Source: Falsiroseomonas tokyonensis
Lineage (GTDB): Bacteria > Pseudomonadota > Alphaproteobacteria > Acetobacterales > Acetobacteraceae
Direction of reading: 5' to 3'
Assembly: GCF_019024325.1 (NCBI RefSeq)
Contig: NZ_JAFNJS010000004.1
Coordinates: 248,001 to 312,000, forward strand
Length of the DNA: 64,000 bases
Shown: positions 25,100 to 35,140 of the stretch, piece after piece
How the letters are laid out: the number at the start of each line of letters is the position of its first letter
How positions within the stretch are numbered: position 1 is the stretch's first letter
The notes under the pieces: model-generated
Told to the model about the DNA's origin: nothing
The model's database searches: none
What the model saw: the letters and a program-made list of their open reading frames with translations, nothing else
Program-made: the position numbers and the translations under genes

Positions 25100-27292
25100 T
25101 CAGCCCGGCAGGCGGTCCAGCAGCTTGTCGAGCGTGATCGGATAATCCCGCACACGGATGCCGGTGGCGTTGTGGATCGCATTCGCCACCGCCGCACCGA
25201 CGCCGCAAAGGCCGAGCTCGCCCACGCCCTTCGCCTTCATCGGCGAGGAGGTGGGATCGACCTCGTCGAGGAAGATCACCTCCTGCCGTGGCACATCGGC
25301 ATGCACAGGCACCTCGTAGCCCGCCAGGTCGTGGTTGACGAAGAAGCCCTGGCGCGTATCGACGGCCAGCTCCTCCATCAGCGCGGCGCCGAGGCCCATG
25401 GTCATGGCGCCGATCACCTGGCTGCGTGCGGATTTCGGATTGAGGATGCGGCCGGCGGCGCAGACCGCCAGCATGCGCCGCACCCGCACCTCCGCCGTCG
25501 CGGCATCCACGGCGACTTCCACGAAATGGCCCGCGAAGGTCGATTGCTGGAAGCGCTTCTGCAAATCGCCGAATTCGATCGTGTCCTCCGCCGTCAGCGC
25601 GCCGTCGCGCGCCGCATCGGCCAGCGGGATGCTGCGCTCGCCGGATCGCACCATGCCATCGGCGAAGTCGGCATCGCTGGCATTGAGGCCGAGCGCCTGC
25701 GCCACCTGTTCGCGCAGCTTCACGCAGGCGGCATAGACGCCGGCGGTGGAGGTATTGGCGCCCCATTGCCCGCCCGAACCGGCGGAGGCCGGGAAGCTGG
25801 AATCGCCCAGCCGCACCACGACGCGGTCCAGCGCCACGCCCATCATCTCCGCCGCCGTCTGCGCGATGATGGTGTAGCTCCCGGTGCCGATATCGGTCAT
25901 GTCGGTCTCAACGGTGACGATGCCTTCGCCGTCCAGCCGCACCCGGGCGCCGGACTTGTCCACGAGGTTGTTCCGGAAGCCCACGGCCATGCCGAGGCCG
26001 ACCAGCCAGCGCCCTTCCCGCCGCGTGCCGGGCTGCGCGCTGCGCTGGTCCCAGCCGAACCCGGCCGCGCCCTGGCGCAGGCACTCTATCAATTGGCGCT
26101 GGGAGAAGGGGCGGTCAGGCTTTTCCGGATCCTCCTGCGTGTCGTTCAGGATGCGGAATTCGACGGGGTCGATGCCGAGCTTCTCGGCCATCTCGTCCAT
26201 CGCCACTTCCAGTGCCAGCAGGCCCGGCGCCTCGCCCGGCGCGCGCATCGCATTGCCCTCGGCCAGGTCGAGATGCGCGAGGCGCGTGCCGGTCAGGCGA
26301 TTGGCGCCGGCGTAGAGAAGGCGCGTCTGCTGGATCGCATTCTCCTCCTCGCCGCCCTCCACATTGCCGGACCAGCTTTCATGCGCGATGGCGGTGAGGC
26401 GCCCATCCCGCCCGGCACCAAGGCGGATGCGCTGGATGGTCGCGGCACGATGCGTGGTGTTGTTGGCGATCAGCGGCCGCTGCAGCGCCACCTTCACCGG
26501 CCGCCCGGCCAGCCGCGCACCCAGGGCCGCCAGCAGGATATCGGCGCGCAGGAACAGTTTCGCGCCAAAACCGCCGCCGACATAGGGCGAACGGATCCGC
26601 ACCTGCTCCTTCTTCAGGCGCAGCGTCTTGGCCAGGTCCTGATGCGCCCAGGCGACCATCTGGTTCGAGGTCCAGACCTCCAGGCTCTCACCGTCCCAGG
26701 CGGCGAGGCTCGCATGCGGCTCCATCATCGCATGCGTCTGGTCCGGCGTGGTGTAGGTGGCATCGAGCTGCACCGGGGCCTCGGCGAAGGCCTTGGCGAA
26801 GTCGCCGATCTTCGAATCGGGCGAGTCCTTGGACGGGCCGACGCCTTCCGCCTTGGCTTCCGCCAGGTCGAAGGCGCCCTCCTCCACCGCATACGCCACC
26901 TGCACACGCTGCGCGGCATCGCGCGCCTGTTCAAAGGACTCGGCGATCACCAGCGCGATGGCCTGGTGGTAATGCGTGATCTCCGGCCCGCCGAGCAGCG
27001 GCGCGGCGTTGCGCTTGCCCTTGTCGAGCGGGCCGGCATTTTCCGTCGTCAGGATGGCGATGACGCCGGGCGCGGCATGCGCGGCATCGAGATCCATCCG
27101 CGTGATGCGCCCCTTGGCGATGCCGGCGCCGACCACCCAGCCATAGGCCTGGTTCGGCACGGCCTCGTGCTGCTCATAGGCATAGGGCGCGGCGCCGCGC
27201 ACCTTCAGCGGGCCGTCGATGCGATCCACCGGCTGGCCGATGATGCGCAGCCGGTCGATGGGATTGGTGGTGGCAGGTGTGTCGAAGCGCAT
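25100..27292 (-). CDS. paoC: Molybdenum aldehyde oxidoreductase, large molybdopterin subunit (PaoC-like)
   Basis: This 730-residue catalytic subunit is of the xanthine oxidase family. It contains YVGGGFGAKLFLRADILLAALGARL, AMRAPGEAPGLLALEVAMDE and, near the C terminus, GVGELGLCGVG with the base Glu692, which is the catalytic glutamate of this family. The length and subunit order match E. coli PaoC (YagR). It binds the molybdopterin cytosine dinucleotide cofactor and oxidises aldehydes, possibly aromatic ones. It is three bases after paoB. No chaperone gene (PaoD-like) is adjacent. Confidence 0.9.
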   Translation of the reverse strand: MRFDTPATTNPIDRLRIIGQPVDRIDGPLKVRGAAPYAYEQHEAVPNQAYGWVVGAGIAKGRITRMDLDAAHAAPGVIAILTTENAGPLDKGKRNAAPLLGGPEITHYHQAIALVIAESFEQARDAAQRVQVAYAVEEGAFDLAEAKAEGVGPSKDSPDSKIGDFAKAFAEAPVQLDATYTTPDQTHAMMEPHASLAAWDGESLEVWTSNQMVAWAHQDLAKTLRLKKEQVRIRSPYVGGGFGAKLFLRADILLAALGARLAGRPVKVALQRPLIANNTTHRAATIQRIRLGAGRDGRLTAIAHESWSGNVEGGEEENAIQQTRLLYAGANRLTGTRLAHLDLAEGNAMRAPGEAPGLLALEVAMDEMAEKLGIDPVEFRILNDTQEDPEKPDRPFSQRQLIECLRQGAAGFGWDQRSAQPGTRREGRWLVGLGMAVGFRNNLVDKSGARVRLDGEGIVTVETDMTDIGTGSYTIIAQTAAEMMGVALDRVVVRLGDSSFPASAGSGGQWGANTSTAGVYAACVKLREQVAQALGLNASDADFADGMVRSGERSIPLADAARDGALTAEDTIEFGDLQKRFQQSTFAGHFVEVAVDAATAEVRVRRMLAVCAAGRILNPKSARSQVIGAMTMGLGAALMEELAVDTRQGFFVNHDLAGYEVPVHADVPRQEVIFLDEVDPTSSPMKAKGVGELGLCGVGAAVANAIHNATGIRVRDYPITLDKLLDRLPG

Positions 27293-27295
27293 GGC

Positions 27296-28246
27296 TCAGC
27301 TCCTCGCCTCGGCCAGCACCGCGCCCAGCGTGCGCTCGACCAGCTTCAGCTTGAAGGCGTTGTCCTCGGTCGGGCGCGCGCCCTGCATCAGGGCGGCGGC
27401 GCTGGCCTGCGCCCCCTGCGGCAAGGCCGCATCGGCCTCCGCCCGCCGCCACGGCTTCGGCGCCACGCCGCCGAGTGCCACCGCGCCGCTACCGTCGCGC
27501 TGGATCACCGCCGCGACGGAGACGAGGGCAAATGCATAGGAGGCGCGGTCGCGCACCTTGCGATAGACATGGGTGCCGCCCACGGGCGGCGGCAGCGTCA
27601 CGGCGGTGATCAGCTCGCCGGGCTGCAGCGCGGTCTCGATCTGCGGCGTCTCGCCCGGCAGGCGGTGGAAACCCTCGATCGGGATTTCGCTTGTGGCGCC
27701 ATCGGGCCGCACCGTTTCCACCACCGCATCCAGCGCGCGCATGCCCACCGCCATGTCGCTGGGATGCGTCGCGATGCAGGCCTCGCTGCCGCCGACCACG
27801 GCGAGCTGCCGGCTGTAGCCGGCCAATGCGCCGCAGCCGCTGCCGGGCTCGCGCTTGTTGCAGGGCTGGTCGGTATCGTAGAAATAGGGGCAGCGAGTGC
27901 GCTGCAGCAGGTTGCCCGCCGTGGTCGCCTTGTTGCGCAGCTGGCCGGAGGCACCGGCCAGCAGCGCGCGGGCCAGCACCGCATAATCGCGCCGCACCCG
28001 CGCATCGGCCGCGAGATCCGTATTGCGCACCAGCGCGCCGATGCGCAGCCCGCCCTCCGCCGTCGGCTCGATCCGATCCAGCGCCAGGCCGTTGACGTCG
28101 ATGAGATGGCCAGGCCGCTCGATCCGCAGCTTCATCAGGTCCAGCAGATTGGTGCCGCCGGCGATGAATTTCGCGGACGGGCTGCGCGCCGCCGCCGCGG
28201 CGGCCGCGGCGGGGCTTTGCGCACGTTCATAGGTGAAGGGCATCAT
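27296..28246 (-). CDS. paoB: Molybdenum aldehyde oxidoreductase, FAD subunit (PaoB-like)
   Basis: A 316-residue FAD-binding subunit. The FAD loop [14 protein letters not shown] is near residues 27-40. A cysteine-rich loop, [24 protein letters not shown], matches the position of the extra [4Fe-4S] cluster described for PaoB and 4-hydroxybenzoyl-CoA reductase-type subunits. The start overlaps the paoA stop by four bases. It passes electrons between the Mo/2Fe-2S subunits and an acceptor. Confidence 0.9.
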   Translation of the reverse strand: MMPFTYERAQSPAAAAAAAARSPSAKFIAGGTNLLDLMKLRIERPGHLIDVNGLALDRIEPTAEGGLRIGALVRNTDLAADARVRRDYAVLARALLAGASGQLRNKATTAGNLLQRTRCPYFYDTDQPCNKREPGSGCGALAGYSRQLAVVGGSEACIATHPSDMAVGMRALDAVVETVRPDGATSEIPIEGFHRLPGETPQIETALQPGELITAVTLPPPVGGTHVYRKVRDRASYAFALVSVAAVIQRDGSGAVALGGVAPKPWRRAEADAALPQGAQASAAALMQGARPTEDNAFKLKLVERTLGAVLAEARS

Positions 28247-28818
28247 GCCGGCTGCCCCCCGACCTCGTTAATGGCATCCAGGATATTCGCATAGGCGCCG
28301 CAGCGGCAGATATTGCCGCTCATGCGCTCGCGGATCTCCGCGTCGCTGATGCGGACCGCGTCCAGGCTTTCGCTGACATGGCTGGGGATGCCGGCCTCGA
28401 TCTCCTCCAGCACCGCGACGGCGCTGCAGATCTGGCCGGGCGTGCAATAGCCGCATTGGTAGCCGTCGTGCTTGACGAAGGCCGCCTGCATCGGGTGCAG
28501 CGCCTCCGCCGTGCCGAGGCCCTCGATGGTGGTGATGCTCTCGCCCTCATGCATCACGGCGAGGGTCAGGCAGGAATAGATGCGCCTTCCCTCCACCAGC
28601 ACGGTGCAGGCGCCGCACTGGCCGTGATCGCAGCCCTTCTTGGTGCCGGTCAGGCGCAGCGCCTCGCGCAGCGCATCCAGCAGTGTCGTGCGGGTATCCA
28701 GCTCCAGCTCACGCACCGCGCCGTTCACGCGCAGGGAAAGGCGCGCCAGGCTGACATCCCCCGGGACGGGATCCGGGGCGGGCGTTCGGGACGATGTTTC
28801 GGTATCTGGGATGGGCAT
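28243..28818 (-). CDS. paoA: Molybdenum aldehyde oxidoreductase, 2Fe-2S subunit (PaoA-like)
   Basis: A 191-residue ferredoxin-type subunit. The plant-type cluster motif [16 protein letters not shown] with the fourth Cys in RIYSCLTL is followed by the helical-domain cluster ligands CGYC and CRCG. E. coli PaoA starts with a twin-arginine signal; here the residues before the domain ([20 protein letters not shown]) carry no signal, and no better upstream start is visible. The complex is therefore predicted to be cytoplasmic. It is divergent from the glutathione-transferase gene. Confidence 0.9.
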   Translation of the reverse strand: MPIPDTETSSRTPAPDPVPGDVSLARLSLRVNGAVRELELDTRTTLLDALREALRLTGTKKGCDHGQCGACTVLVEGRRIYSCLTLAVMHEGESITTIEGLGTAEALHPMQAAFVKHDGYQCGYCTPGQICSAVAVLEEIEAGIPSHVSESLDAVRISDAEIRERMSGNICRCGAYANILDAINEVGGQPA

Positions 28819-28953
28819 GGTGGCGGCTCCGGCGCGCGGTTTGACGTGACAGCGCAGCGGGGGCGCAAACGTTGCCTCGCGATGCGCGGCCGCCGGCTTG
28901 AGCCAGGGCTCGGCCGCTCCACATTGGCATCGAGCCATCCGGGAACCGCAGGC

Positions 28954-29829
28954 ATGACCGAGACCACACCCTACACGCCGCCCAAGATCTGGACCTGGAA
29001 CCGCGAGAATGGCGGGCAGTTCGCCAGCATCAACCGCCCCATCGCGGGGCCGACGCATGAGAAGGCGCTGCCGGTGGGCCGCCACCCGCTGCAGCTCTAT
29101 TCCCTGGCCACGCCGAATGGCGTGAAGGTGACCATCATGCTGGAGGAGCTGCTGGCCGCCGGCCACAGCGGGGCCGAATATGATGCCTGGCTGATCTCGA
29201 TCCGCGACGGCGCGCAATTCGGCAGCGGCTTCGTGGAGGTCAATCCGAACTCCAAGATCCCGGCGCTGATGGATCGCAGCGGGCCTACGCCCATCCGCAT
29301 CTTCGAATCCGGCGCCATCCTGGTGCACCTGGCCGAGAAGTTCGACGCCTTCCTGCCGAAGGACCCGGCGCCGCGCGCCGAATGCCTGTCCTGGCTGTTC
29401 TGGCAAATGGGCAGCGCGCCCTATCTCGGCGGCGGCTTCGGCCACTTCTACGCCTATGCGCCGAGCAAGATGGAATACCCGATCGACCGCTTCGCGATGG
29501 AGGTGAAGCGCCAGCTGGATGTGCTCGACCGCCGCCTGGCCGAGAGCGCGTTCCTGGGCGGCGCCGACTATACCATCGCCGATATCGCGGTCTTCCCCTG
29601 GTATGGCGGGCTGGTGAAGGGGTGGCTCTATGACGCGGCGGAATTCCTGCAGGTGCAGGACTACAAGCATGTGAACCGCTGGGCCGATACCATTCTCGCC
29701 CGCCCAGCCGTGCAGCGCGGCCGCATGGTGAACCGCAGCTTCGGCGATCCGGCGATGCAGCTGCATGAGCGCCATGACGCGCGCGATTTCGAAACGCGCA
29801 CGCAGGACAAGCTGGCGGCCGCCGGCTAG
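28954..29829 (+). CDS. yghU: YghU-type glutathione S-transferase / disulfide-bond oxidoreductase
   Basis: This 291-residue protein has the long N-terminal extension typical of YghU (YTPPKIWTWNRENGGQFASINRPIAGPTH). The thioredoxin-fold segment LYSLATPNGVKVTIMLEELL, the glutathione site NPNSKIPALMD and FESGAILVHLAEK follow, then the helical domain with ADYTIADIAVFPWYG. YghU-family enzymes reduce disulfides and organic peroxides with glutathione in the cytoplasm. It is divergent from the Pao operon with a 135-base gap. The ATG at 28954 is the first codon of the recognisable extension. Confidence 0.9.
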   Translation: MTETTPYTPPKIWTWNRENGGQFASINRPIAGPTHEKALPVGRHPLQLYSLATPNGVKVTIMLEELLAAGHSGAEYDAWLISIRDGAQFGSGFVEVNPNSKIPALMDRSGPTPIRIFESGAILVHLAEKFDAFLPKDPAPRAECLSWLFWQMGSAPYLGGGFGHFYAYAPSKMEYPIDRFAMEVKRQLDVLDRRLAESAFLGGADYTIADIAVFPWYGGLVKGWLYDAAEFLQVQDYKHVNRWADTILARPAVQRGRMVNRSFGDPAMQLHERHDARDFETRTQDKLAAAG

Positions 29830-29988
29830 TGGTGGCGGCGGTGGACACGAAACTGTGTTCGACGCCTCTCACGCACCCAGCGTGGGAAAGCGCGGCCCGG
29901 CTTCTTCCCAGCCGGCATCGCCACCCCTAATGCCGAGGAAGTGTTCCGGCTGCAGTGCCGGACCCGATCATCCGGCCAAGGACCCCGC

Positions 29989-32586
29989 ATGGCCCCTGCT
30001 CCGGGGCGCCCCTTGACGCTTCGGGCGCATCTGCTCCGCCTCACCCTCGTGGTCCTGCTGCCGGCGCTTCTGGCGGGTGGGTTGACCGCCTGGGAGCTGG
30101 GACGCGCCTATCGCCAGGCCGTGGAAGCCGCGCTGCAGGCGGGCGCCCGCACCCTGGCCGTCGCCCTGGACCGGGAGATCGAGGTGGCGGTGACCGCGGC
30201 CACCTCGCTGGCCGGCACGCGCGCGCTGCGCGCCATGGCCGCGCGCGGCGACAGCGTGACGGATGACGCGATCGCGGAGATCTATGAGCGGGCGCGCACC
30301 CTGGGCAGTGCCTTCGGCGGCTGGGTGCTGCTGGTGCGCGCGGATGGGGAGCAGCTGTTCAATACGCAGCGCCCGCTGGGCACCCCGCTGCCCGAGGCCG
30401 CCTCCCAGCCCTGGATCCGCCGCGCCACGCAGAGCGGCCAGCCCGCCGTGACCAACCTGGTCACCGGCAATGTCTCGCAGCGGCCGGTGCTGTCGGTGGT
30501 CGCACCCGTGCTGGCCCACGGGCACAGCGCCGGGGAGGAGGCGGCCCCGCTGGCCATCCTGCTGGCCTTCGACCCCGCCCGGCTGGCCGCCCTGCTGGCC
30601 CAGGCGGGAGAGGGCGGGGTCGCAGGCCTGGTCCAGGTGGAAGATGGTCGCCTCATCGCCCGGTCCGAGAATCACGCCGCCACCCTTGGCCGGTCAGCGC
30701 CGGACTGGGTGGTGGGCCCGCTGCGCGGGCGGGCCACCGGCCTGGCCTCTGGCCCCGCCTTCGATGGCACCCAGGTTGTCGCCGCCTTCCAGCGGCTGGA
30801 CCGCGTGCCCTGGGCGGTCGCGGTCAGCGCGTCCCGCGCCACCTATGAGGCTGCCTGGCGCAGGCCGCTCGAACGCCTGGCGATCGGGGGCGCGGCGCTG
30901 CTGGCGGCGGGGCTGCTGCTGGCGGGGCTGCTGGCGCGGCGGCTGCTGGGCCCGGTCAGCGCCCTGGCGCGGGACGCGCAGGACCTCGCGGCCGGCCGTG
31001 CCGCGGCTTCCGCCATGCCCTCCACCGCCGTCGCGGAATTCGAGGCGCTGCGCAGCGTGCTGTCCCAGGCGGCGGAGACCACGCGGGCGCGCTCCGTCTC
31101 CGAAGGCCGTGCCGCGGCGGCGGAGGAGGCGGCGGCCGAATTGCGCGCGGAACGCGACCGCGCGCGGCTGTATTTCGACATGGTGCAGGCGGTGCTGGTC
31201 GTGCTCGGACCCGATGGGCGGGTGCGCAGCATCAACCGCCACGGCCTGGCCGTGCTGGGGCTGGAGCGGGAGGACCAGGCGGTCGGCCGCAACTGGTTCG
31301 ACAGCTTCGTGCCGCCGCGCCTGCGCCCGCAGCTCCGGCAGCTGTTCCGGGCCCTGGCCGAGGACACGGAGGAAGCCGCCGCCAGCTTCGAGAATGCGGT
31401 GCTGCGCGCCGATGGCGAGGAACGGCTGGTGGTCTGGCGCAATGCCGTGCTGCGCGATGCGGCGGGCGGGCTGCTGGCCGTGGTCGCCTCGGGCGAGGAT
31501 ATCACCGACCGGCGCGCGACGGAGGAACGCCAGACGCTGCTGATGCGGGAAGTGGACCACCGCGCCAAGAATGCGCTCGCCGTGGTGCAGTCCATTTTGC
31601 GCCTGACGCGCGCGGAACGGCCGCAGGATTACGCCGCCGCGGTGGAAGGGCGGGTGAATGCCCTGGCCCGTGCCCATACGCTGCTGGCGCGCGAACGTTG
31701 GGTCGGCGGCAGCCTGCGGGAGCTGGTGCAGACGGAACTGGCCGCCTATGGCGCCGAGGGCCGGCTGCAGATCGGCGGGCCGCCGCTGCGGCTGGTGCCG
31801 GATGCGGTGCAGCCGCTGTCGCTGGTGCTGCATGAACTGGCCACCAATGCCGCCAAATACGGGTCGCTTTCCGTCGCCGGCGGAAGGCTGACCGTGGCCT
31901 GGCGGCTGGAAGACGATGGGAGGCTGCGCCTGGACTGGCAGGAGGATGGCGCACCTGCCTCCCCCTGGGCGACCCAGCCGGTGCAAGCGCCGCCGCGGCG
32001 CGGCTTCGGATCGCGGATGATCGCGGCCACCGTCACCGGGCAGCTGGGCGGCACGATGGAGCTGGATTGGCGGCCGGGCGGGCTGCATTGCCGGCTGCGG
32101 ATCGGCGCGGGCCGGGTGGCGCTGCGCGATGCGGCCACGCCCCCCACCAGCCGCGAAGCCGCCGCGGCCGGGCCGCCCGTCGCGCGGCTGGCCCGCCGCC
32201 GCATCTTGCTGGTGGAGGATGAGCCGCTGGTGGCGCTGGATCTGGAGGAGACCCTGCGCGAGCTGGGCTGCGAGGTGGTGGGCCCGGCGGCAACCCTGAC
32301 CGAGGGGCTGCGCCTGGCGGAGACGGAGGCGCCGCGGCTGGATGCGGCCATGCTGGACGTGAACCTGGGCGGCCAGGCCGCCTTCCCGCTGGCCGATCTG
32401 CTGCTGCGGCATGGGGTGCCGGTGATCTTCGCCACCGGCTACAGCGAATTGCCCGCCGGCTGGACCCCGGAAGCCGGGCAGGGCCGGGTGACGCTGATGC
32501 GCAAGCCGATCGACCCGCCCGCCCTGGCGGTGGTGCTCTGCCGCCTGGTTCTGCCTTCGCCGCAAGCGGCGGGGCCCTCTCCCTAG
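29989..32586 (+). CDS. Hybrid HWE-type sensor histidine kinase with C-terminal receiver
   Basis: An 865-residue inner-membrane kinase. TM1 lies at about 13-33, a periplasmic sensor region at 35-295, TM2 at about 298-320, then HAMP, a PAS domain at about 394-510, and an HWE/HisKA_2 H-box ([15 protein letters not shown]) near 518-533 with the phosphorylatable His. The ATPase domain ([12 protein letters not shown]) follows, and a receiver domain spans about 738-860 with [17 protein letters not shown] and acceptor Asp near 790 (MLDVNLGG). The ATG at 29989 is preferred; a GTG at 29941 would add 16 atypical residues. FixL/LovK-like kinases often act in general stress or light signalling. No output regulator lies beside it. 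Confidence 0.88.
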   Translation: MAPAPGRPLTLRAHLLRLTLVVLLPALLAGGLTAWELGRAYRQAVEAALQAGARTLAVALDREIEVAVTAATSLAGTRALRAMAARGDSVTDDAIAEIYERARTLGSAFGGWVLLVRADGEQLFNTQRPLGTPLPEAASQPWIRRATQSGQPAVTNLVTGNVSQRPVLSVVAPVLAHGHSAGEEAAPLAILLAFDPARLAALLAQAGEGGVAGLVQVEDGRLIARSENHAATLGRSAPDWVVGPLRGRATGLASGPAFDGTQVVAAFQRLDRVPWAVAVSASRATYEAAWRRPLERLAIGGAALLAAGLLLAGLLARRLLGPVSALARDAQDLAAGRAAASAMPSTAVAEFEALRSVLSQAAETTRARSVSEGRAAAAEEAAAELRAERDRARLYFDMVQAVLVVLGPDGRVRSINRHGLAVLGLEREDQAVGRNWFDSFVPPRLRPQLRQLFRALAEDTEEAAASFENAVLRADGEERLVVWRNAVLRDAAGGLLAVVASGEDITDRRATEERQTLLMREVDHRAKNALAVVQSILRLTRAERPQDYAAAVEGRVNALARAHTLLARERWVGGSLRELVQTELAAYGAEGRLQIGGPPLRLVPDAVQPLSLVLHELATNAAKYGSLSVAGGRLTVAWRLEDDGRLRLDWQEDGAPASPWATQPVQAPPRRGFGSRMIAATVTGQLGGTMELDWRPGGLHCRLRIGAGRVALRDAATPPTSREAAAAGPPVARLARRRILLVEDEPLVALDLEETLRELGCEVVGPAATLTEGLRLAETEAPRLDAAMLDVNLGGQAAFPLADLLLRHGVPVIFATGYSELPAGWTPEAGQGRVTLMRKPIDPPALAVVLCRLVLPSPQAAGPSP

Positions 32587-32608
32587 GCGGGCCCATCAAA
32601 GGCCCTTG

Positions 32609-32630
32609 AGGCCGCCGCCGCAGGCGGCCT
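32609..32630 (+). terminator. GC hairpin after the hybrid kinase gene
   Basis: AGGCCGCC at 32609-32616 pairs with GGCGGCCT at 32623-32630 around a six-base loop, 23 bases past the kinase stop. There is no following U tract, so it would be a weak or factor-assisted terminator. Confidence 0.4.
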
Positions 32631-32706
32631 GCGGCGTTGAACCCGCATCCATCGCCCGCCCTCCACCGCCCGCAGCGGGGCCGGCCCGACCCAAGGAACC
32701 TTCCGC

Positions 32707-33120
32707 ATGAGTGGCCGCAACGCGTCCGAATCCGACTTCGACCTGGTGGTCAGCCTGCCCGATGTCGTCGCCATCATCGACACCGCCCGCGCCGCCGGCG
32801 AGATGCAGGAGGAGACGGCGAATGAGGAGATGCAGGATCCGGAGACGCCGGACGATCTCGACCCCGATGCGCTCTCGGCGCAGCTGGAGGCGCGGATCGC
32901 GGCGCTGAACGAGGATGAGCAGGCGGCGCTGATCGCCCTCGCCTGGATCGGCCGCGGCGATTACGGGGCGGCCGAATGGGACGAGGCCCGCCGCATGGCG
33001 CGGGAGCGTGCGGCAGGCGGCGGCACCGCGCGCTACCTGGCCGAGATGGAGCTGCTGGGCGACCTGCTCTCCGAGGGCCTGGCCGAGCTCGGCCTGCCGG
33101 CGGAGGAGGAGGAGCGGTAA
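32707..33120 (+). CDS. DUF3775 domain-containing protein
   Basis: A 137-residue acidic cytoplasmic protein of unknown function. It resembles DUF3775 proteins of alphaproteobacteria: a helical segment LPDVVAIIDTAR, a very acidic linker (about 40-60), then LNEDEQAALIALAWIGRGDY and EWDEARRMARERA, ending with a YLAEMELLGDLLSEGLAELG helix. AAGGAA precedes the start. It is followed by allA after 72 bases; no functional connection is evident. Confidence 0.72.
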   Translation: MSGRNASESDFDLVVSLPDVVAIIDTARAAGEMQEETANEEMQDPETPDDLDPDALSAQLEARIAALNEDEQAALIALAWIGRGDYGAAEWDEARRMARERAAGGGTARYLAEMELLGDLLSEGLAELGLPAEEEER

Positions 33121-33192
33121 GGCCGCCAGCGGCGCATGGGAATGGCGCGTCGCGCGGTCTAGGCTTGGCCGATTATTGGCAGGGCCTCGGAC

Positions 33193-33693
33193 ATGACGCA
33201 TGACACCGGCAAGGCGACCCGTCGCCTCATCCTGGAACCACTGACGGCGGAGGCCTTCGCGGCCTTCGGCGATGTGGTGGACCCGCCGGCGGAGGCCGCA
33301 CCCGCGCTGCTGGCCGAAAGCCTCGGCGGGCAGGATGGCGCACACCAGCCGCGCCTGTCCTTCAGCTGCGCCCCGGCCTGGACGCTGCCGCTGGAGGTGC
33401 GGGAGATGGAGCGGCACAACCGCTCCTCGCAATGCTTCGTGCCGATGGATGTGGCGCGCTGGGTCATTCTCGTGGCACCAGATCGCGGTGGTCGGCCGGA
33501 TACGGCAGGGCTGCGCGCCTTCCTGGTGCGCGGCGACCAGGCGGTGAACTACCACCGCGGCACCTGGCACCACCCGGTGCGCGCGCTGGACCGGCCGGGC
33601 CGCTTCGCCGTGCTGATGTGGACCACCGGCCGCAAGCAGGATGACGAGGAATGGGCGACGCTGCCGCAGCCGGTGACGATCGCGGCGGCCTGA
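33193..33693 (+). CDS. allA: Ureidoglycolate lyase (AllA family)
   Basis: A 166-residue cupin-fold enzyme. It starts LILEPLTAEAFAAFGDVVD, typical of AllA, and carries the family segments MERHNRSSQCFVPM and NYHRGTWHHPVRAL, which contain the active-site and metal-region histidines. AllA releases urea and glyoxylate from ureidoglycolate at the end of purine/allantoin breakdown. No other complete allantoin operon is adjacent, although PuuE-like, M20 and isochorismatase-like genes lie 14-18 kb to the right. It is convergent with a DadA-like gene. Confidence 0.88.
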   Translation: MTHDTGKATRRLILEPLTAEAFAAFGDVVDPPAEAAPALLAESLGGQDGAHQPRLSFSCAPAWTLPLEVREMERHNRSSQCFVPMDVARWVILVAPDRGGRPDTAGLRAFLVRGDQAVNYHRGTWHHPVRALDRPGRFAVLMWTTGRKQDDEEWATLPQPVTIAAA

Positions 33694-33695
33694 CG

Positions 33696-34940
33696 TCAGG
33701 CGAACCGCTCCGGCCGATAGGGCGCGGGCGGCAGGAAGGGGGTCGCGCCCTCCATCATCTCCGCCAGTAGCCGGCCGGTGCTCGGGCCCAGGGTCAGGCC
33801 CTGATGGGCATGGCCGAAGGCGCACCAGGCGCCGGGCTGGCGTGGCAGCGGGCCGATGATCGGCAGCATGTCCGGCGTGCAGGGGCGCACGCCCATCCAG
33901 GGCGCCTCCTCGACCCGCCCGTCCAGCGGCAGCAGGCGCTGCGCCAAGGGTTCCGCGCGGGCCAGCTGCACTGGCGTCGGCGGTGCCTCGTTCGTGGCGA
34001 ATTCCGCCCCCGTTGTCAGCCGCACGCCGGCCCGCATCGGCGCCAGCAGGAAGCCGCTCTGCGTATCCAGGATGGGGCGGTTCAGCACGGCATTGCCGCG
34101 CAGCCGATAGTGCCTGTGGTAGCCGCGCTTGCCGAAAAGCGGCGGCGCATAGCCCAGGCGCCGCGTCACGGTGGCGGCCGCGGCGCCCAGCGCGATAACC
34201 ACCTGCGCCGCCTCCACCGGCCCGTGCGGCGTGGATGCGCGCCAACCGGCGCCGTGGCGCGCCAGCGTGGTGGCATCGCCGCGCAGGATCTGCCCGCCCG
34301 CCGCCTCGAACTGCGCGGCATAGGCCAGCGTCAGCGCCTGCGGGTCGCTCACCGAAAGCGGGTCGGTCCAGTGGATGGCGCCCGCGCGCGCGACCTGCAG
34401 ATGCGGCTCTGCAGCCGCCAGCGCCTGGCTGTCCAGCGCCGCGAAATTCACGCCATGCTCGCGCCTGGCACGCTCCGCCTCCGCCAGCGCCGCCGCCAGC
34501 GACTGGTCCGAGGCATAGAGACGCATCCAGCCGATCGGCCGCAGCAGCGCCATTGCGGGCGTGCCCTGCGCCAGGGCCAGATGCTCATCCAAGCAGCTGG
34601 CGATCAGCGCGGCATGGCCGGCGACGGCCTGGGCATAGCGCTCTGGCGAGGAATGCCACCAGTAGCGCAGCAGCGGCAGGACCAGGCCCGGCAGCGCGCG
34701 GGGATGGTAGACCGCATCGACGGAGCGGTTGCCAGCGATGCGCAGGATCTCGGACAGCTTGCGCGGGAAGGGATGCGGGAAGACGGCCTCGCGCTGGATC
34801 AGCCCGCCATTGCCGAAGCTCGCCCCCTCCCCCGGCGCCTGGCGGTCCAGCAGCACCACCTCCCGCCCCCGCATGCGCAGATGCAGCGCCACGGAGACGC
34901 CGACCATCCCGGCCCCCAGCACCAGCACCGATCCCGTCAT
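33696..34940 (-). CDS. DadA-like FAD-dependent D-amino-acid dehydrogenase
   Basis: A 414-residue flavoprotein of the DAO/DadA family. The N-terminal dinucleotide-binding motif VLVLGAGMVGVSVALHLRMRG is followed by the typical EGASFGNGGLIQ segment of DadA. A C-terminal GHAHQGLTLGPSTGRLLAEM completes the FAD site. It should oxidatively deaminate a D-amino acid or a related secondary amine and pass electrons to the quinone pool. The start at 34940 is the first Met before the Rossmann motif; the frame is open upstream but not protein-like. It diverges from the monooxygenase gene across a 200-base gap. Confidence 0.87.
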   Translation of the reverse strand: MTGSVLVLGAGMVGVSVALHLRMRGREVVLLDRQAPGEGASFGNGGLIQREAVFPHPFPRKLSEILRIAGNRSVDAVYHPRALPGLVLPLLRYWWHSSPERYAQAVAGHAALIASCLDEHLALAQGTPAMALLRPIGWMRLYASDQSLAAALAEAERARREHGVNFAALDSQALAAAEPHLQVARAGAIHWTDPLSVSDPQALTLAYAAQFEAAGGQILRGDATTLARHGAGWRASTPHGPVEAAQVVIALGAAAATVTRRLGYAPPLFGKRGYHRHYRLRGNAVLNRPILDTQSGFLLAPMRAGVRLTTGAEFATNEAPPTPVQLARAEPLAQRLLPLDGRVEEAPWMGVRPCTPDMLPIIGPLPRQPGAWCAFGHAHQGLTLGPSTGRLLAEMMEGATPFLPPAPYRPERFA

Positions 34941-35140
34941 CCGCCTGTCCCTTCGCATCGCAGCAGGCAGCTTGCGGGCAAGCGGCGCCGGGCGGTAGCC
35001 CCGTCTTGCGAGGCTGGCCCCGCCCCGCCATGCTCGCCCCCAATCGCCAGAACGACAGACGGCCGACCGCCCGCCCCAGGCGGCTGCGGGCCGCGTGCCC
35101 GCGGCCATGCCGCGCCCATACGTCGCAAGAGGTCCTGCCC

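Noticed and set aside
29937-29947. GGAAGTGTTCC palindrome upstream of the hybrid kinase as a regulator site
   Set aside because: Only 11 bases with no partner element; an EcfG-type promoter (GGAAC and CGTT at proper spacing) was looked for and not seen.
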